Source of the DNA: Planctomycetaceae bacterium
GTDB taxonomy: Bacteria; Planctomycetota; Planctomycetia; Planctomycetales; Planctomycetaceae
Direction: 5' to 3'
Assembly (NCBI GenBank): GCA_014762625.1
Contig: JABURQ010000148.1
Span: forward strand, 1 to 64,000
DNA: 64,000 nt
Each line of letters begins with the position of its first letter. The stretch's first letter is position 1. The translations under genes were made by a program, and so were the position numbers. The notes beneath the pieces were generated by a model. It ran no database searches, was not told the DNA's origin, and was given only the letters and a program-made list of their open reading frames with translations. Below, in pieces: positions 16,489 through 25,707 of this stretch.

Positions 16489-16520
16489 AAGCACCGGTTG
16501 ATGAGGCCGGTGCTTTTTTA
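16489..16520 (+). terminator. Rho-independent terminator
   Basis: AAGCACCGG (16489-16497) pairs perfectly with CCGGTGCTT (16507-16515), followed by a T run to 16519. It lies 25 bases after the stop of the TIM-barrel gene. Confidence 0.9.
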
Positions 16521-16595
16521 TTGGCGTGGAGAAAACTCCTCTCTCGCTTTATGATGAGTTCATACAACGATTGAAGATTGAACGAGGGGGCTCTG

Positions 16596-17603
16596 ATGAC
16601 CGAATCCGCCGAACAACTATTCGAACAAGCCCGCAAGGCCTATCTGGGAACGGACGGACCTCGCGATCTCGCCAAAGCCTTCGAGCTCTCTCGCCAGGCT
16701 CACGAACAGGGAAACTTCGAAGCGACCCGCATGCTGGGGACATTTTACGAAGACGGCGTCGAAGTCGAACAGGATCAAAACAAGGCCCTCGAACTCTACA
16801 AAGAGGCCGTTGAAGGGGGCTTCGCCCACGCGTTCTACAACATGGGGAACCTGTTCTTCAAACGGCAGGAGTTTCAACAGGCGCTCGATCACTGGGCTCA
16901 TGGGGCTGAATGCGGAGATGCCTACTGCGTGGTGAGTCTGGGACTTTGTTTCGAAGAAGGACGCGTTGTCGAACAGGATCACGCGGAAGCCGTTCGGCTC
17001 TACGAGCACGCGGCTCAGGCGGAGAATCCGGAAGGACAGATTCGCCTCGCGCTCTGTTATCGGGATGGCCTCGGAGTCGAACCCGATGCTCTCAAAATGA
17101 ACGAACTCCTCGAAGCGGCCAAAACTCAGAATCATCCCTTCGCCTGGTACGAACTGGGACGGCAGAAACTTTCCGGACAGGAATCCGCCGACGAATTGAA
17201 GCAAAGCCCCGCCATGCCGTATTTTCAAAAATCGGCGGAACTCGGTCAGGTAGAGGCGATGGAAGTTTGCGGCGAGGTGCTTTGTCTCTCAAAAGACCCC
17301 GACTACGAAACGGGCCGTGCGTTTCTCGAAGCCGCTGTTGCGGCGGAAAGCCCCCGGGCGAAATCGATCCTGGCGATCCTGCTGGCGAGTGGCAAAGGAT
17401 GCCCGGTCGATTTTGAACGAGCGCGGGAGCTTTGCGAACAAGCCGCTTCGCACGGGGAACCGAACTCCATGCGAATGCTGGGCTTGATGTATGAGCGGGG
17501 GGATGGCGTGGAAGCCGATTCCGAGACAGCTCTGGAATGGTTTCGACGCGCGGCTGCCAGCGGTGACCAGTTTTCCGCTCAAAAACTCCAGCAGACTGAG
17601 TAG
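16596..17603 (+). CDS. Sel1-repeat protein, 335 aa
   Basis: The ATG at 16596 has a GAGGGGG site; an in-frame TTG at 16578 is less likely. The whole protein is made of about eight Sel1-like repeats of roughly 36 residues with the A..LG..Y..G.gv..d...A...y..AA..G pattern, for example ATRMLGTFYEDGVEVEQD and IRLALCYRDGLGVEPD. These form an alpha-solenoid used for protein-protein contact. There is no signal peptide, so it should be cytosolic. No partner is evident from neighbours. Confidence 0.88.
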   Translation: MTESAEQLFEQARKAYLGTDGPRDLAKAFELSRQAHEQGNFEATRMLGTFYEDGVEVEQDQNKALELYKEAVEGGFAHAFYNMGNLFFKRQEFQQALDHWAHGAECGDAYCVVSLGLCFEEGRVVEQDHAEAVRLYEHAAQAENPEGQIRLALCYRDGLGVEPDALKMNELLEAAKTQNHPFAWYELGRQKLSGQESADELKQSPAMPYFQKSAELGQVEAMEVCGEVLCLSKDPDYETGRAFLEAAVAAESPRAKSILAILLASGKGCPVDFERARELCEQAASHGEPNSMRMLGLMYERGDGVEADSETALEWFRRAAASGDQFSAQKLQQTE

Positions 17604-17685
17604 AGTGCGTCCAGCGAAAATGTGACGTCAATGACGCAGCAAAATTGAGTTTTTCAACGGGCTGTTAAGTTGGATGTGCTCTAAG

Positions 17686-19680
17686 TTAGCAGCCTTCCGA
17701 GTCTCGGAACTCGTTAAATCGCGAGTATTCCCAGTGACGGTAGAGCGCTTCGTTCTGCACGAGTGAGGCGTGTGTCCCGACGGCCTGCACGCGTCCGCCA
17801 TGCAGCAGGATCACGCGATCCGCCTTCTTTACGCTCGAGAGCCGACCGGGCAGGATCAAGACCGTCCGCTCGGGAAAGATCCGTGAGTAGGCATCGTCGA
17901 GCAGATCTTTGACATCTTCTGCGAGAGGGCAGGTCGGTTCTTCCAGAATCAGCACCGTCGGATTCCGCAACACCGCCCGAGCCAGCGCCAGGCGATAGCG
18001 TTGTCCCATATCGAGAGGATGCCCGTAGACGCCGAGCGGAGTTTCGTAACCTTGCGGAAGTTTGCTGATGAAGTTGTGAGCGTGCGCCGATTTTGCCGCG
18101 TCGGTTGCGTCCTGCAAGGAATATTCGGACGATCCACCGGTCAGATTTTCCAATACCGTTCCAGTCAGTACGGGATCGTTGGCGGAGACGATCATCGTTT
18201 CCGCACGTATCGATTCGAGCGTCCCCCAGGCAATGTCCTCTCCATCGAACAGGATGCGTCCTGCCTGCGGCTCGATCAAACGCGGCATCAACGAAACGAC
18301 GGCTCTCGCCAGTTTGTGGTCGAGTGACACAATCCCCGCGACTTCGCCTGCTTTGATTTTGAGATCGAGCTTGTCGAGGAGCGGAGTTTTATCTCCGGGG
18401 CGAAGGTAGGTGACCGATTCGTAATAGATCGATTTCGCAACAGGTGAGAGGAATTTCGCTCCCACCGCCTGACCGACTTGAGGTTTCAAATTGAAGAAGT
18501 CGTTCAGCCGTTCTGTGATCTCGCCGTAGACTTTGCGGGCTTCGGCGACCAGACCCAAATCTTTGATCAATAACGAAATGCCCCCCAGCAATGTGACTAT
18601 TGTGATCGCTTTGGGAAGCGCAAAGCCGATATCCGTGGCATGCGTCATTTTCGAAACCAGGACGAACAACACCATCAAAAACAGAACGAGACCGCCCGCC
18701 GCGCCCATGCGAAACGTCCACCGCGAACTTTCGTCCATTCCGGCTCGCTGCTCGTGGTAGTCATCGATCAGCTTTTGAAATTGCGTTTGTTCGAACTCTT
18801 CCATATGGTATCCGCGAACCAGGCGCGCCGTGGACAGTCCGTTCTCCAGAAGTTCCAGGTCGCGACGGGCTTTGTCTTCCAACTCCTGTCGTTGCTGAAG
18901 ACCGCGGCGCGTATAGGAACGCCACAACAGCCAGCCCGCTTCCAGTGGTAATAAGCAGATCAGAAAGGTCAGCCAGTCAATCAGCAGACCGGCCGTCACC
19001 AGCCCGATCGTCAGAGCCAGTTCGCAAGTGATGGCCCGAAGATATTGCGCCAATCGTTCGCCGAGTTGCCGCGTATCCTGGCCAAATAATGTCGTCGCAC
19101 GATGATGAATTTCGCCGTTGAGATCGCTTTGTCCCAATCGTAACACCTGACGGTGCAGAATGCGTCGGATTCGCGCTTCGATCGTTTGAGTCAGGCGAAA
19201 CACCGCCGCGCGATTACGTTCGATCGCGAACAGAATCAGAATCAATGACGCCACCAGCACGCCGACGAGGAGCAGAATAGCCGAATGGTTATGACGAGCC
19301 ATCTCGAAATTGACGAACAGGTTAGTCGCCAGATATTCCGAGCACGGATCGTTTTGATGTAACAGGATGGGAAGAATTCCGGTATTCCGCAGTCGGACCG
19401 TTTTCCCCTCGGGAAGCTCTTCCTTACCGGGCAAGTCGTAGAGGTCGTAAAGACCGGCGGCGTCTTCGGAGCTCACCACGACCTCGCCGTGAGTTTCCAC
19501 CAACTCCATCAGAAAAAGAAAACTGAAGGTGAGCGGTAGCAGGACCAATGCGGCGAAAGTGCCCCAACCGAAGGCGAGCAAGCCGTCTCGGCTGCCCCAA
19601 TCTTCGCGGTGAAAGATCCGGTGTGGTTTGGAAGTGGTCTGTGAATTGCTCACGAATCCCTCGCTCTCCTGAGCGATCAT
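17686..19680 (-). CDS. ABC exporter-like protein with a degenerate nucleotide-binding domain, 664 aa
   Basis: About six membrane helices in the first 380 residues are followed by an ABC-type domain that aligns along its length with exporter ATPases (LFDGEDIAWGTLESIR, HNFISKLPQGYETPLG, RYRLALARAVLRNPTVLILE). Every catalytic motif has changed. The Walker A region (448-460) reads GIVSLDHKLARA with no GKS/T. The signature LSGGQ is LDMGQ (556-560). The Q-loop Gln is missing. The H-loop His is Gly in ILPGR (610-613). It should bind ATP poorly or not at all. It lies 88 bases downstream of an ABC-2 permease gene on the same strand. Confidence 0.85.
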   Translation of the reverse strand: MIAQESEGFVSNSQTTSKPHRIFHREDWGSRDGLLAFGWGTFAALVLLPLTFSFLFLMELVETHGEVVVSSEDAAGLYDLYDLPGKEELPEGKTVRLRNTGILPILLHQNDPCSEYLATNLFVNFEMARHNHSAILLLVGVLVASLILILFAIERNRAAVFRLTQTIEARIRRILHRQVLRLGQSDLNGEIHHRATTLFGQDTRQLGERLAQYLRAITCELALTIGLVTAGLLIDWLTFLICLLPLEAGWLLWRSYTRRGLQQRQELEDKARRDLELLENGLSTARLVRGYHMEEFEQTQFQKLIDDYHEQRAGMDESSRWTFRMGAAGGLVLFLMVLFVLVSKMTHATDIGFALPKAITIVTLLGGISLLIKDLGLVAEARKVYGEITERLNDFFNLKPQVGQAVGAKFLSPVAKSIYYESVTYLRPGDKTPLLDKLDLKIKAGEVAGIVSLDHKLARAVVSLMPRLIEPQAGRILFDGEDIAWGTLESIRAETMIVSANDPVLTGTVLENLTGGSSEYSLQDATDAAKSAHAHNFISKLPQGYETPLGVYGHPLDMGQRYRLALARAVLRNPTVLILEEPTCPLAEDVKDLLDDAYSRIFPERTVLILPGRLSSVKKADRVILLHGGRVQAVGTHASLVQNEALYRHWEYSRFNEFRDSEGC

Positions 19681-19768
19681 GGACTCCCAACTCCCGATCC
19701 GCTATCCAGCGGATGCCTGTCACTCCGATTGTCGAGCCGGTTTTGTTTTGGAAACTTAACCGTATCTC

Positions 19769-20674
19769 TCAGGCTAGATCGCGATCCTCAAACAAAATAA
19801 ACGCCAACAGCACACCGGCCGTTGAGTACGCCAGACAATAAACAAACGCCCATAGGAGGTAAGCCGGCGGTACTAACGTCCCGGTCGCAATAGCGGCGGT
19901 AATATTGAAATTATCGAGCTGCGGCAGCACCGTGGCAATAACCTGTCCCATAAATTGGACAAACTCGTTCAACCCTTCCGGAGAAGAAACGATAATCGCC
20001 GTCAGGTGACCCACCACGAAAATACTTAAACAGGTCACCAGATTGACCACCATCGGCACACGCGTCGAAATCGCCACGCTCACCGCGCTCAACACCGAGA
20101 TTTCCATAATCGCCAACAGGATTCCCGGCAGTGTTTTATAGATCCAGACCATACGCTCGGCGTGTGTCGGAGCATCCGCCGACGATTCGCGAGCGTCGTA
20201 GCCGACTTTGTAATACAGCAAAAGCAATAACGTGATCGACAGCGGCACGAGCAGCAGCAGCGTCGCATTTACGATGCCCAGATATTTTCCGATGATAAAC
20301 TGACGCCGCGTGATCGGCTTTGACAGCAGCGTCATCGCGGTTTTCCCCTCGATTTCCGCCGCCACACTCGTACTGGAAGTCCAGACTCCCAGCAGGAGTC
20401 CGCTGATCAGCAGGGTCGCGAGACCGCAGTCCATGAGCAGTTTGAAGTCATCTCCGAAGGTAAACATCGGGACAAAGGTGTTGATCACCAGCACAATCAT
20501 CCCCAACACGATCAGCATCGGGAACAGCGGCTGCCGGATCGACTCTTTGGTAGTCGCTCGGGCAATCATCCCTGCCTGAGTCCCGTAACAGGCCCCCAGC
20601 ATTAAACCGAGTGTGATCACGGTCCCCGCAATGACACCGATCCATTCCACTTGGACAGCCAGTAAGCTCAACAT
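19769..20674 (-). CDS. ABC-2 type transporter permease, 301 aa
   Basis: About six hydrophobic helices are visible. The second block ([20 protein letters not shown], then [14 protein letters not shown]) is the hallmark of ABC-2 permeases such as NosY/CcmB-like members (s...ei..gt..lLls.Pisr..fl.gK.lg). It would move a lipid, polysaccharide or drug across the inner membrane with a separate ATPase. The only ABC-type gene beside it has a degenerate ATPase domain, so a working ATPase must come from elsewhere or the pair does something else. It precedes that gene in the same direction. Confidence 0.85.
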   Translation of the reverse strand: MLSLLAVQVEWIGVIAGTVITLGLMLGACYGTQAGMIARATTKESIRQPLFPMLIVLGMIVLVINTFVPMFTFGDDFKLLMDCGLATLLISGLLLGVWTSSTSVAAEIEGKTAMTLLSKPITRRQFIIGKYLGIVNATLLLLVPLSITLLLLLYYKVGYDARESSADAPTHAERMVWIYKTLPGILLAIMEISVLSAVSVAISTRVPMVVNLVTCLSIFVVGHLTAIIVSSPEGLNEFVQFMGQVIATVLPQLDNFNITAAIATGTLVPPAYLLWAFVYCLAYSTAGVLLAFILFEDRDLA

Positions 20675-20930
20675 CGTTGATTTCCCGTAAAACCCAGTCT
20701 GGAAATAGGATAAGACATCTTAGGTACGTTTGAAAATTGATTGGCGCTGGGCATTTCCCGAGATTTCCCTGAAAAACGCAACACGCGACAGATCCACACA
20801 TTACAGCGAGATTTCCACGCGGAAAAGTGACCTTCCCTCGATTTCCGGCTCCGAAGCGAAATTTCACGACTTCCACCCGAAAAGTCCGGGAGATCGCTCA
20901 AATTAGGACCGTCAATGCCGCGTCTCTCAG

Positions 20931-21239
20931 TCAGCGAACGATCTGAAAAGTCTCCACAGAGACCGTTTCCGGAGCCGGGCTGATCGTCCGATTCTGTATG
21001 TTCGTTGACATTTCTGACTCGATTTCGGCGAGAAAATCGAAAACGATCTTCGGATCGCCGTCCGCAAAGAGCTCAACAGTCCCGTCAGGCAGATTTCGAA
21101 CCGTTCCCCGGACGTCGTGGCGTCGCGAAATCTGTTGACAGGTCCAGCGAAAACCGACCCCTTGAACGCGACCCGAATAGATCACTTTCAACGGCGGATC
21201 GGGATGATTTGAATTTTCTGTGGAATCGTTCGAGGTCAC
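20931..21239 (-). CDS. acyP: Acylphosphatase, 102 aa
   Basis: The family signature is complete: YSGRVQGVGFRWTC at residues 21-34, carrying the catalytic Arg, and GTVRNLPDGTVEL carrying the catalytic Asn. The enzyme hydrolyses acyl phosphates in the cytosol. The first 16 residues are a polar extension not found in most members. Its ATG overlaps the stop of the large PSCyt1-WD40 gene by four bases, so it is translated from the same mRNA. Confidence 0.93.
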   Translation of the reverse strand: MTSNDSTENSNHPDPPLKVIYSGRVQGVGFRWTCQQISRRHDVRGTVRNLPDGTVELFADGDPKIVFDFLAEIESEMSTNIQNRTISPAPETVSVETFQIVR

Positions 21240-24079
21240 GGCTCTCTCCGGACGACACTTGGGTTTTTCACGATCTCAAGTGGCAAGGGAGCCGAGTGCT
21301 GGGCGATGTTTCGGCGCTCGTTTTTCTCTTTCCCCGTATTTTCGTCTTTGACCTTTTCGTTGTACGACCCGGTCGCACTGGCAAAAATCGGACGCGTCAT
21401 CGGTTGGACCCAGTCTTCTGCTGAGATGAAAATCATTCTCTGGTTTTCTCCTTCGCGGATCATGACGCCGTTGAGTCCCAGGTTATCGACGATCACTCCG
21501 TGCGGCAGATTATGAACGTCGCATTTCAGTTCGCCGTTGAATCCTTCCGCGCGATCCACTTTCAACACTGCCTGCACGCGACCGCCCGGCTTCAGTTGCA
21601 AACCGCTGGTCGATCCGTCCGGCATCAACAGGCGGAGAACGGCTTTGGGAGCGTCGGTGAGCTTGATGTGGCCGAGATTGTCGATGTTCTGTTTCTCTTC
21701 GGCTCCCACTTCCATCGCCGTAACCTCGACTTCATTCCAGCGGTCGGCATCGACAGGTTCCGCATCCCGGCTTGCGGTTAACACCGCTTCCGCCGAGGTA
21801 TGACCTTCCTCGATCACGAGCGTCTCGGGAATCGAATAACCCTCCGGCAGGTTCTTCAACGAGAGTTGAATCGCGGCTTCAAAGTCATCGTGGCGATCCG
21901 CCTTGAAAGTCAGTTTAACCCCGCCTCCTTTTTTCACGGTGGCTCCGCGTCCTGAAATCGAAATGGAAAAGCCAGGCTGCGGCGGACGAATGGTGAGCGA
22001 GTACTTATAGTCCGATCCGCCGAAGCCGCGCGTATCGCGAACCCGTACCAGATAGTCGCCATCCTGCGGCGCGGTGAACATCAACCGCGAGTCCTTGCCG
22101 AGCTTGCGGCGTCCGTCATCGTCATTGCGATAGTACAACGGAAAGACCGGCAAACCGTTATCGACGAGCTCCGTTCCCGGCGGATACGCTTCGACGATGT
22201 ATACGGTTTCTTCGTTCGCGTGGGTGACGGCGGTGGTGTCGAAATAGGCGCGACGTTCGCCGTCTCCATACAGCAGGAATCCTGAATCGGGGCCTTTCGG
22301 CATTCGGACGATGCGACCGATCTCCCCGTTCATGTAGAGATACTGATTCAGGCCCATCTCTTCCCACCCTTTCACGCGCACCTGTAATTCCGAGGAGCTC
22401 AAACCGCGAAAGTTGATGTACGATTCCCGCACCGCCTGGAGCAGATATCGCAGGACCGGTTCACCGTCCGCGTGAAAGACGTCAATTACCGTATCGGCGG
22501 GAGATTGGGATTGTTCGGCGTTGGTTTCGATGACCCAGCTTTGCCCCGCTTTCGCGGAGAAGCGGTAGAGATCGACATCTTCCGAAAAGCCTTCCGCCGG
22601 TAACAGTATCCCTTCTACTTTCGCGGGGATGTTGAGCGTTTGAGCTTCTTCCCGACGGTTGTTCGGTTCCATTTCCGCGACCGGCTTCAAGCCTTCGTCC
22701 GGCATCGGGACATCGGGAATCGTTTCCGGCGCCGTCACCAGAAAGACCGGTTCTTCCGTATTGGCATCTTTCCGGTATTCCGGCCGCATGACATAAGAGG
22801 TCAGCGTGCCGTTCATGCGTCCGACCACGAGTGCGTCACTTCCCGGCGTGAACGATACTCCCGCCGGCCAGTCCGGTTGCTGTTCGAGGATGCCCGTTTG
22901 CGTGAATCCAACAGTTTCCCACAGTTTAAGAACCAGATCCTCGCCGGCAGAGGCGAGAATCGCTCCGTCCGGTGAGAAGACGACGCGCACGATTGGTTTC
23001 TCGTGAGCAAAACGGGAATACAAAATCGGGTTGGATCCTTCCTGCCCCTGTTGGGTGATCTTCCACACGCGGATGCGACGATCGACGCCCGCCGCCGCCA
23101 GATGTTTGCCATCGGGACTGAAGGAAACGGTGTACTGCTCTTTTTCCGGTTCGTTGAGAGTGTCGAGTCGCTTACCGGTCGTGACATCCCACAGCTTGAC
23201 GGTCCGGTCGCCGCTGGCCGACGCGAGGATCGGCATGTCGGGATGATATTCGAGATCGTAGACCGGGCCGTTGTGACCCGTGAGCGTGTTGAGTAACTCG
23301 CCCGTCTTCAAATCCCATAAAATGATCGTCTGGTCGTAACTGCCGGTGGCGATGATTTTGTCTTCGGGAGAAATATCCGCCGCGTACATGCTGTCCGCAT
23401 GACCTTCCAGCAGATTCAATGGTTTCCAGGTGTCGGTCGAAAACAGCCCCAACTGTCCGTAGAGCCCCGGTTCGCCCGCGGCAGCAAACAGAATCTCCCC
23501 GTCAGCGGAGAAACCGACGTCGTTGACGTTTCCAGTCATCCCATCCAGAGTTTGCACCAGCTTCTGATCGGGTAACGTGTAAACCTCCACCGAACCGTAC
23601 CGTCCCACTGCCATCCAGCGACCATCTTTGGAATGGGTGACGGCAGTGATCGCCCGGCGGACTTCGTCGCGCGGTTTGATAGTTGGAACATCAGTCAAGC
23701 GACGGATCAGTGGTTTGGTCGGTTTCAGGGCTCCCGCAGCGATCCAGCGACGGATGACGGCGATTTCCTCTTTCGACGGTCCTGTGATCCCCTCGGGAGG
23801 CATGAGAGGCTCGGTTCGTCCTTCGATCAGTCGGACCAGATACGAATTGTCGGCATCCTGCGGTTTGATCACCTTTCCGCTCTGGCCTCCTTTCATGACG
23901 TTCTCAAACGACGTCAGCACAATCTCGCCGTTCGCTTCGACTTCGTCGTGGCAGCCGTTGCAATACTTCATGAAGATCGGTGCGACGTCGGCGTTGAAGT
24001 CGACTTCATCAGCGCAGAGAGATGAAATAGAAACAAAGACAATGGCGAGGCTACTCAGAAATCTGAACATCGTTATCAC
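21236..24079 (-). CDS. Planctomycete cytochrome (PSCyt1-type) with WD40 repeats, 947 aa
   Basis: A signal peptide covers residues 1-23. A PSCyt1-type haem site follows (CNGCH, Cys40, Cys43, His44), with the typical PLMPPEG further on. About seven WD40 repeats cover residues 150-440 (for example ATGSYDQTIILWDLKTGELL). The C-terminal half contains a pre-peptidase-like beta domain (AEMEPNNRREEAQTLN) and a further repeat region. The product is exported, probably to the periplasm, as a scaffold or electron carrier. GTG at 24079 has AGAGAG upstream; ATG at 24070 is the alternative. The sulfatase gene is 15 bases upstream. Confidence 0.9.
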   Translation of the reverse strand: MITMFRFLSSLAIVFVSISSLCADEVDFNADVAPIFMKYCNGCHDEVEANGEIVLTSFENVMKGGQSGKVIKPQDADNSYLVRLIEGRTEPLMPPEGITGPSKEEIAVIRRWIAAGALKPTKPLIRRLTDVPTIKPRDEVRRAITAVTHSKDGRWMAVGRYGSVEVYTLPDQKLVQTLDGMTGNVNDVGFSADGEILFAAAGEPGLYGQLGLFSTDTWKPLNLLEGHADSMYAADISPEDKIIATGSYDQTIILWDLKTGELLNTLTGHNGPVYDLEYHPDMPILASASGDRTVKLWDVTTGKRLDTLNEPEKEQYTVSFSPDGKHLAAAGVDRRIRVWKITQQGQEGSNPILYSRFAHEKPIVRVVFSPDGAILASAGEDLVLKLWETVGFTQTGILEQQPDWPAGVSFTPGSDALVVGRMNGTLTSYVMRPEYRKDANTEEPVFLVTAPETIPDVPMPDEGLKPVAEMEPNNRREEAQTLNIPAKVEGILLPAEGFSEDVDLYRFSAKAGQSWVIETNAEQSQSPADTVIDVFHADGEPVLRYLLQAVRESYINFRGLSSSELQVRVKGWEEMGLNQYLYMNGEIGRIVRMPKGPDSGFLLYGDGERRAYFDTTAVTHANEETVYIVEAYPPGTELVDNGLPVFPLYYRNDDDGRRKLGKDSRLMFTAPQDGDYLVRVRDTRGFGGSDYKYSLTIRPPQPGFSISISGRGATVKKGGGVKLTFKADRHDDFEAAIQLSLKNLPEGYSIPETLVIEEGHTSAEAVLTASRDAEPVDADRWNEVEVTAMEVGAEEKQNIDNLGHIKLTDAPKAVLRLLMPDGSTSGLQLKPGGRVQAVLKVDRAEGFNGELKCDVHNLPHGVIVDNLGLNGVMIREGENQRMIFISAEDWVQPMTRPIFASATGSYNEKVKDENTGKEKNERRNIAQHSAPLPLEIVKNPSVVRREP

Positions 24080-24094
24080 TCGTCTCTCTTAGAG

Positions 24095-25630
24095 TCAGTT
24101 GGCGTGTGGAGCGGTTGGATGCTGACGAATCTCTTCCATCAGCGTCTTCAACTCTTCGGCAATTTCAGGATGCTCGCGAATCACGTTCACATCCTGAGTC
24201 GGGTCTTCTTTTAAATTGTAGAGCTGTGCTTTCGGAGCGTTCGGTTTGATCTTGCCGTCGGTGATGTCGCTATTGATCTGGCCGGTAAACTTCGTCGCAG
24301 CTGCTCCTCCAAATCCGTGATCGCCGACATTCTTCGCCATGAAGCCTCCGTTTCCGGCGGCGCTGATATAAATCCAGTCGCCCTTTCGGATCGCGAGATG
24401 CGTTCGTTTTTGCGGAGCGATGAGCAGATGATCGCGGACCTGCTGTTCGGGAGAGCCGGTCAGAACCGGCAACAGATTAAAACTGTCGGGTCCTTCGTCC
24501 GGTTTCAGTTCGTGTCCCACCACGGCAGCCACCGTCGCCAGTAAATCGACGTTGCTGATCAGCGCGTCCGACTTTGACCCTGCGGAGATTTTCCCCGGCC
24601 AGCGAGCTATGAACGGCACACGATGGCCGCCTTCCCAGGCGTCAAATTTGAAACCGAACAAATCGCCGTTCAAGCGGTGTCCGCGTCGCCACGCTTCCTG
24701 GCCGCCGCGATTCAACATCCCACCGTTATCGCTGGTGAAAATGACGAGCGTATTTTCATCGAGCCCGGTCTCTTTCAAAGTCTGCATCACTTCGCCCACA
24801 ATCCAGTCGAGCTCGTGAATGAAGTCGCCGTAGCGTCCCGCTTTACTGGTTCCCTGAAATCGGGGAGCCGGTGTAAACGGGTGATGAATGTTGGTCGTGG
24901 CGAGGTACAGAAAGAAGGGGGAGTCTTGGTGCTGATTGATCCAATCGACCGCTTTTTCAGTCAGCTTGGTGCCGACCTCTTCGTCGTCGTAGGCGGCGTG
25001 TGCCGCTTTCGCGCCGCCGATCTGCTCGATCCCGAATTTCTCGTCGAAGGCGCGAGTTTCGGCTTTCTGGTTGTAAACGAACGGATCATTTTTATCGAAA
25101 CCGACCGGACGATGATTTTCGATGTACACGAACGGCGGGTGACTGTTCACGACCGGAATGCCGAAGTAATAGTCAAATCCGAGTTCCAGAGGTCCGGGTT
25201 TCAGCGGATCGTTCCAGTTGACCGGTTGTTTCTGACCGAAGCCGAGATGCCATTTCCCGATGATGGCGGTCTCATAGCCTTCCGCTTTCGCCACGTCGGC
25301 AATGGTTGTGCGATCCGGTTCGACAACCAGCGGCACTCGTAGAAAAACCGGACTCCACAGGTTCCCGTGACGAACAGGATAGCGACCGGTAAGAAGTGCG
25401 TAGCGCGACGGAGTACAGACCGCTGATGCGGAGTGAGCATCGGTAAACGATCGTCCTTCCGCGGCAAGGCGATCGATGTTCGGTGTCTCGACGTGTGTCG
25501 CTCCGTAACAACTCAAGTCGCCGTAACCCAGATCGTCCGCGAAGATGACGACGATATTCGGTGGCTTCTCCGCAGCGCAGAGCAACGTTGGGAATAACAG
25601 AATCGCGAGGCAGAGACTGATTCGTTGCAT
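24095..25630 (-). CDS. Exported sulfatase, 511 aa
   Basis: The start at 25630 gives a clean Sec signal (MQRISLCLAILLFPTLLCAA). The active-site motif is Cys72-Thr-Pro-Ser-Arg (SAVCTPSRYALLTGR), in which Cys is converted to formylglycine. Asp32 and Asp33 (FADDLGYGD) bind calcium, and GKWHLG holds the conserved Lys-His pair. It removes sulfate esters, most likely from polysaccharides or glycosaminoglycan-like substrates outside the cytoplasm. GGAAACC precedes the ATG. It lies between the DUF1549/1553 and PSCyt1-WD40 genes in a co-directional block typical of planctomycetes. Confidence 0.94.
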   Translation of the reverse strand: MQRISLCLAILLFPTLLCAAEKPPNIVVIFADDLGYGDLSCYGATHVETPNIDRLAAEGRSFTDAHSASAVCTPSRYALLTGRYPVRHGNLWSPVFLRVPLVVEPDRTTIADVAKAEGYETAIIGKWHLGFGQKQPVNWNDPLKPGPLELGFDYYFGIPVVNSHPPFVYIENHRPVGFDKNDPFVYNQKAETRAFDEKFGIEQIGGAKAAHAAYDDEEVGTKLTEKAVDWINQHQDSPFFLYLATTNIHHPFTPAPRFQGTSKAGRYGDFIHELDWIVGEVMQTLKETGLDENTLVIFTSDNGGMLNRGGQEAWRRGHRLNGDLFGFKFDAWEGGHRVPFIARWPGKISAGSKSDALISNVDLLATVAAVVGHELKPDEGPDSFNLLPVLTGSPEQQVRDHLLIAPQKRTHLAIRKGDWIYISAAGNGGFMAKNVGDHGFGGAAATKFTGQINSDITDGKIKPNAPKAQLYNLKEDPTQDVNVIREHPEIAEELKTLMEEIRQHPTAPHAN

Positions 25631-25707
25631 GATGGTTTCCGTTTGTGACGATAATGCTTCCAAGTACGCGGAGTTGAGTGAATCGGACGCGATGAATAAT
25701 TTTCAAA

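Noticed and set aside
15436-16494. 352-codon frame on the minus strand opposite the TIM-barrel gene
   Set aside because: It is a mirror of the GC-rich codon use of the real gene, whose Tat signal and family motifs are clear. Similar long shadows lie opposite the oxidoreductase (30516-31565) and the terminase (45285-46226).
20675-20930. Short recurring GATTTCC words upstream of the ABC-2 permease gene
   Set aside because: They are irregular in spacing and sequence, and no structure or binding-site logic could be supported.
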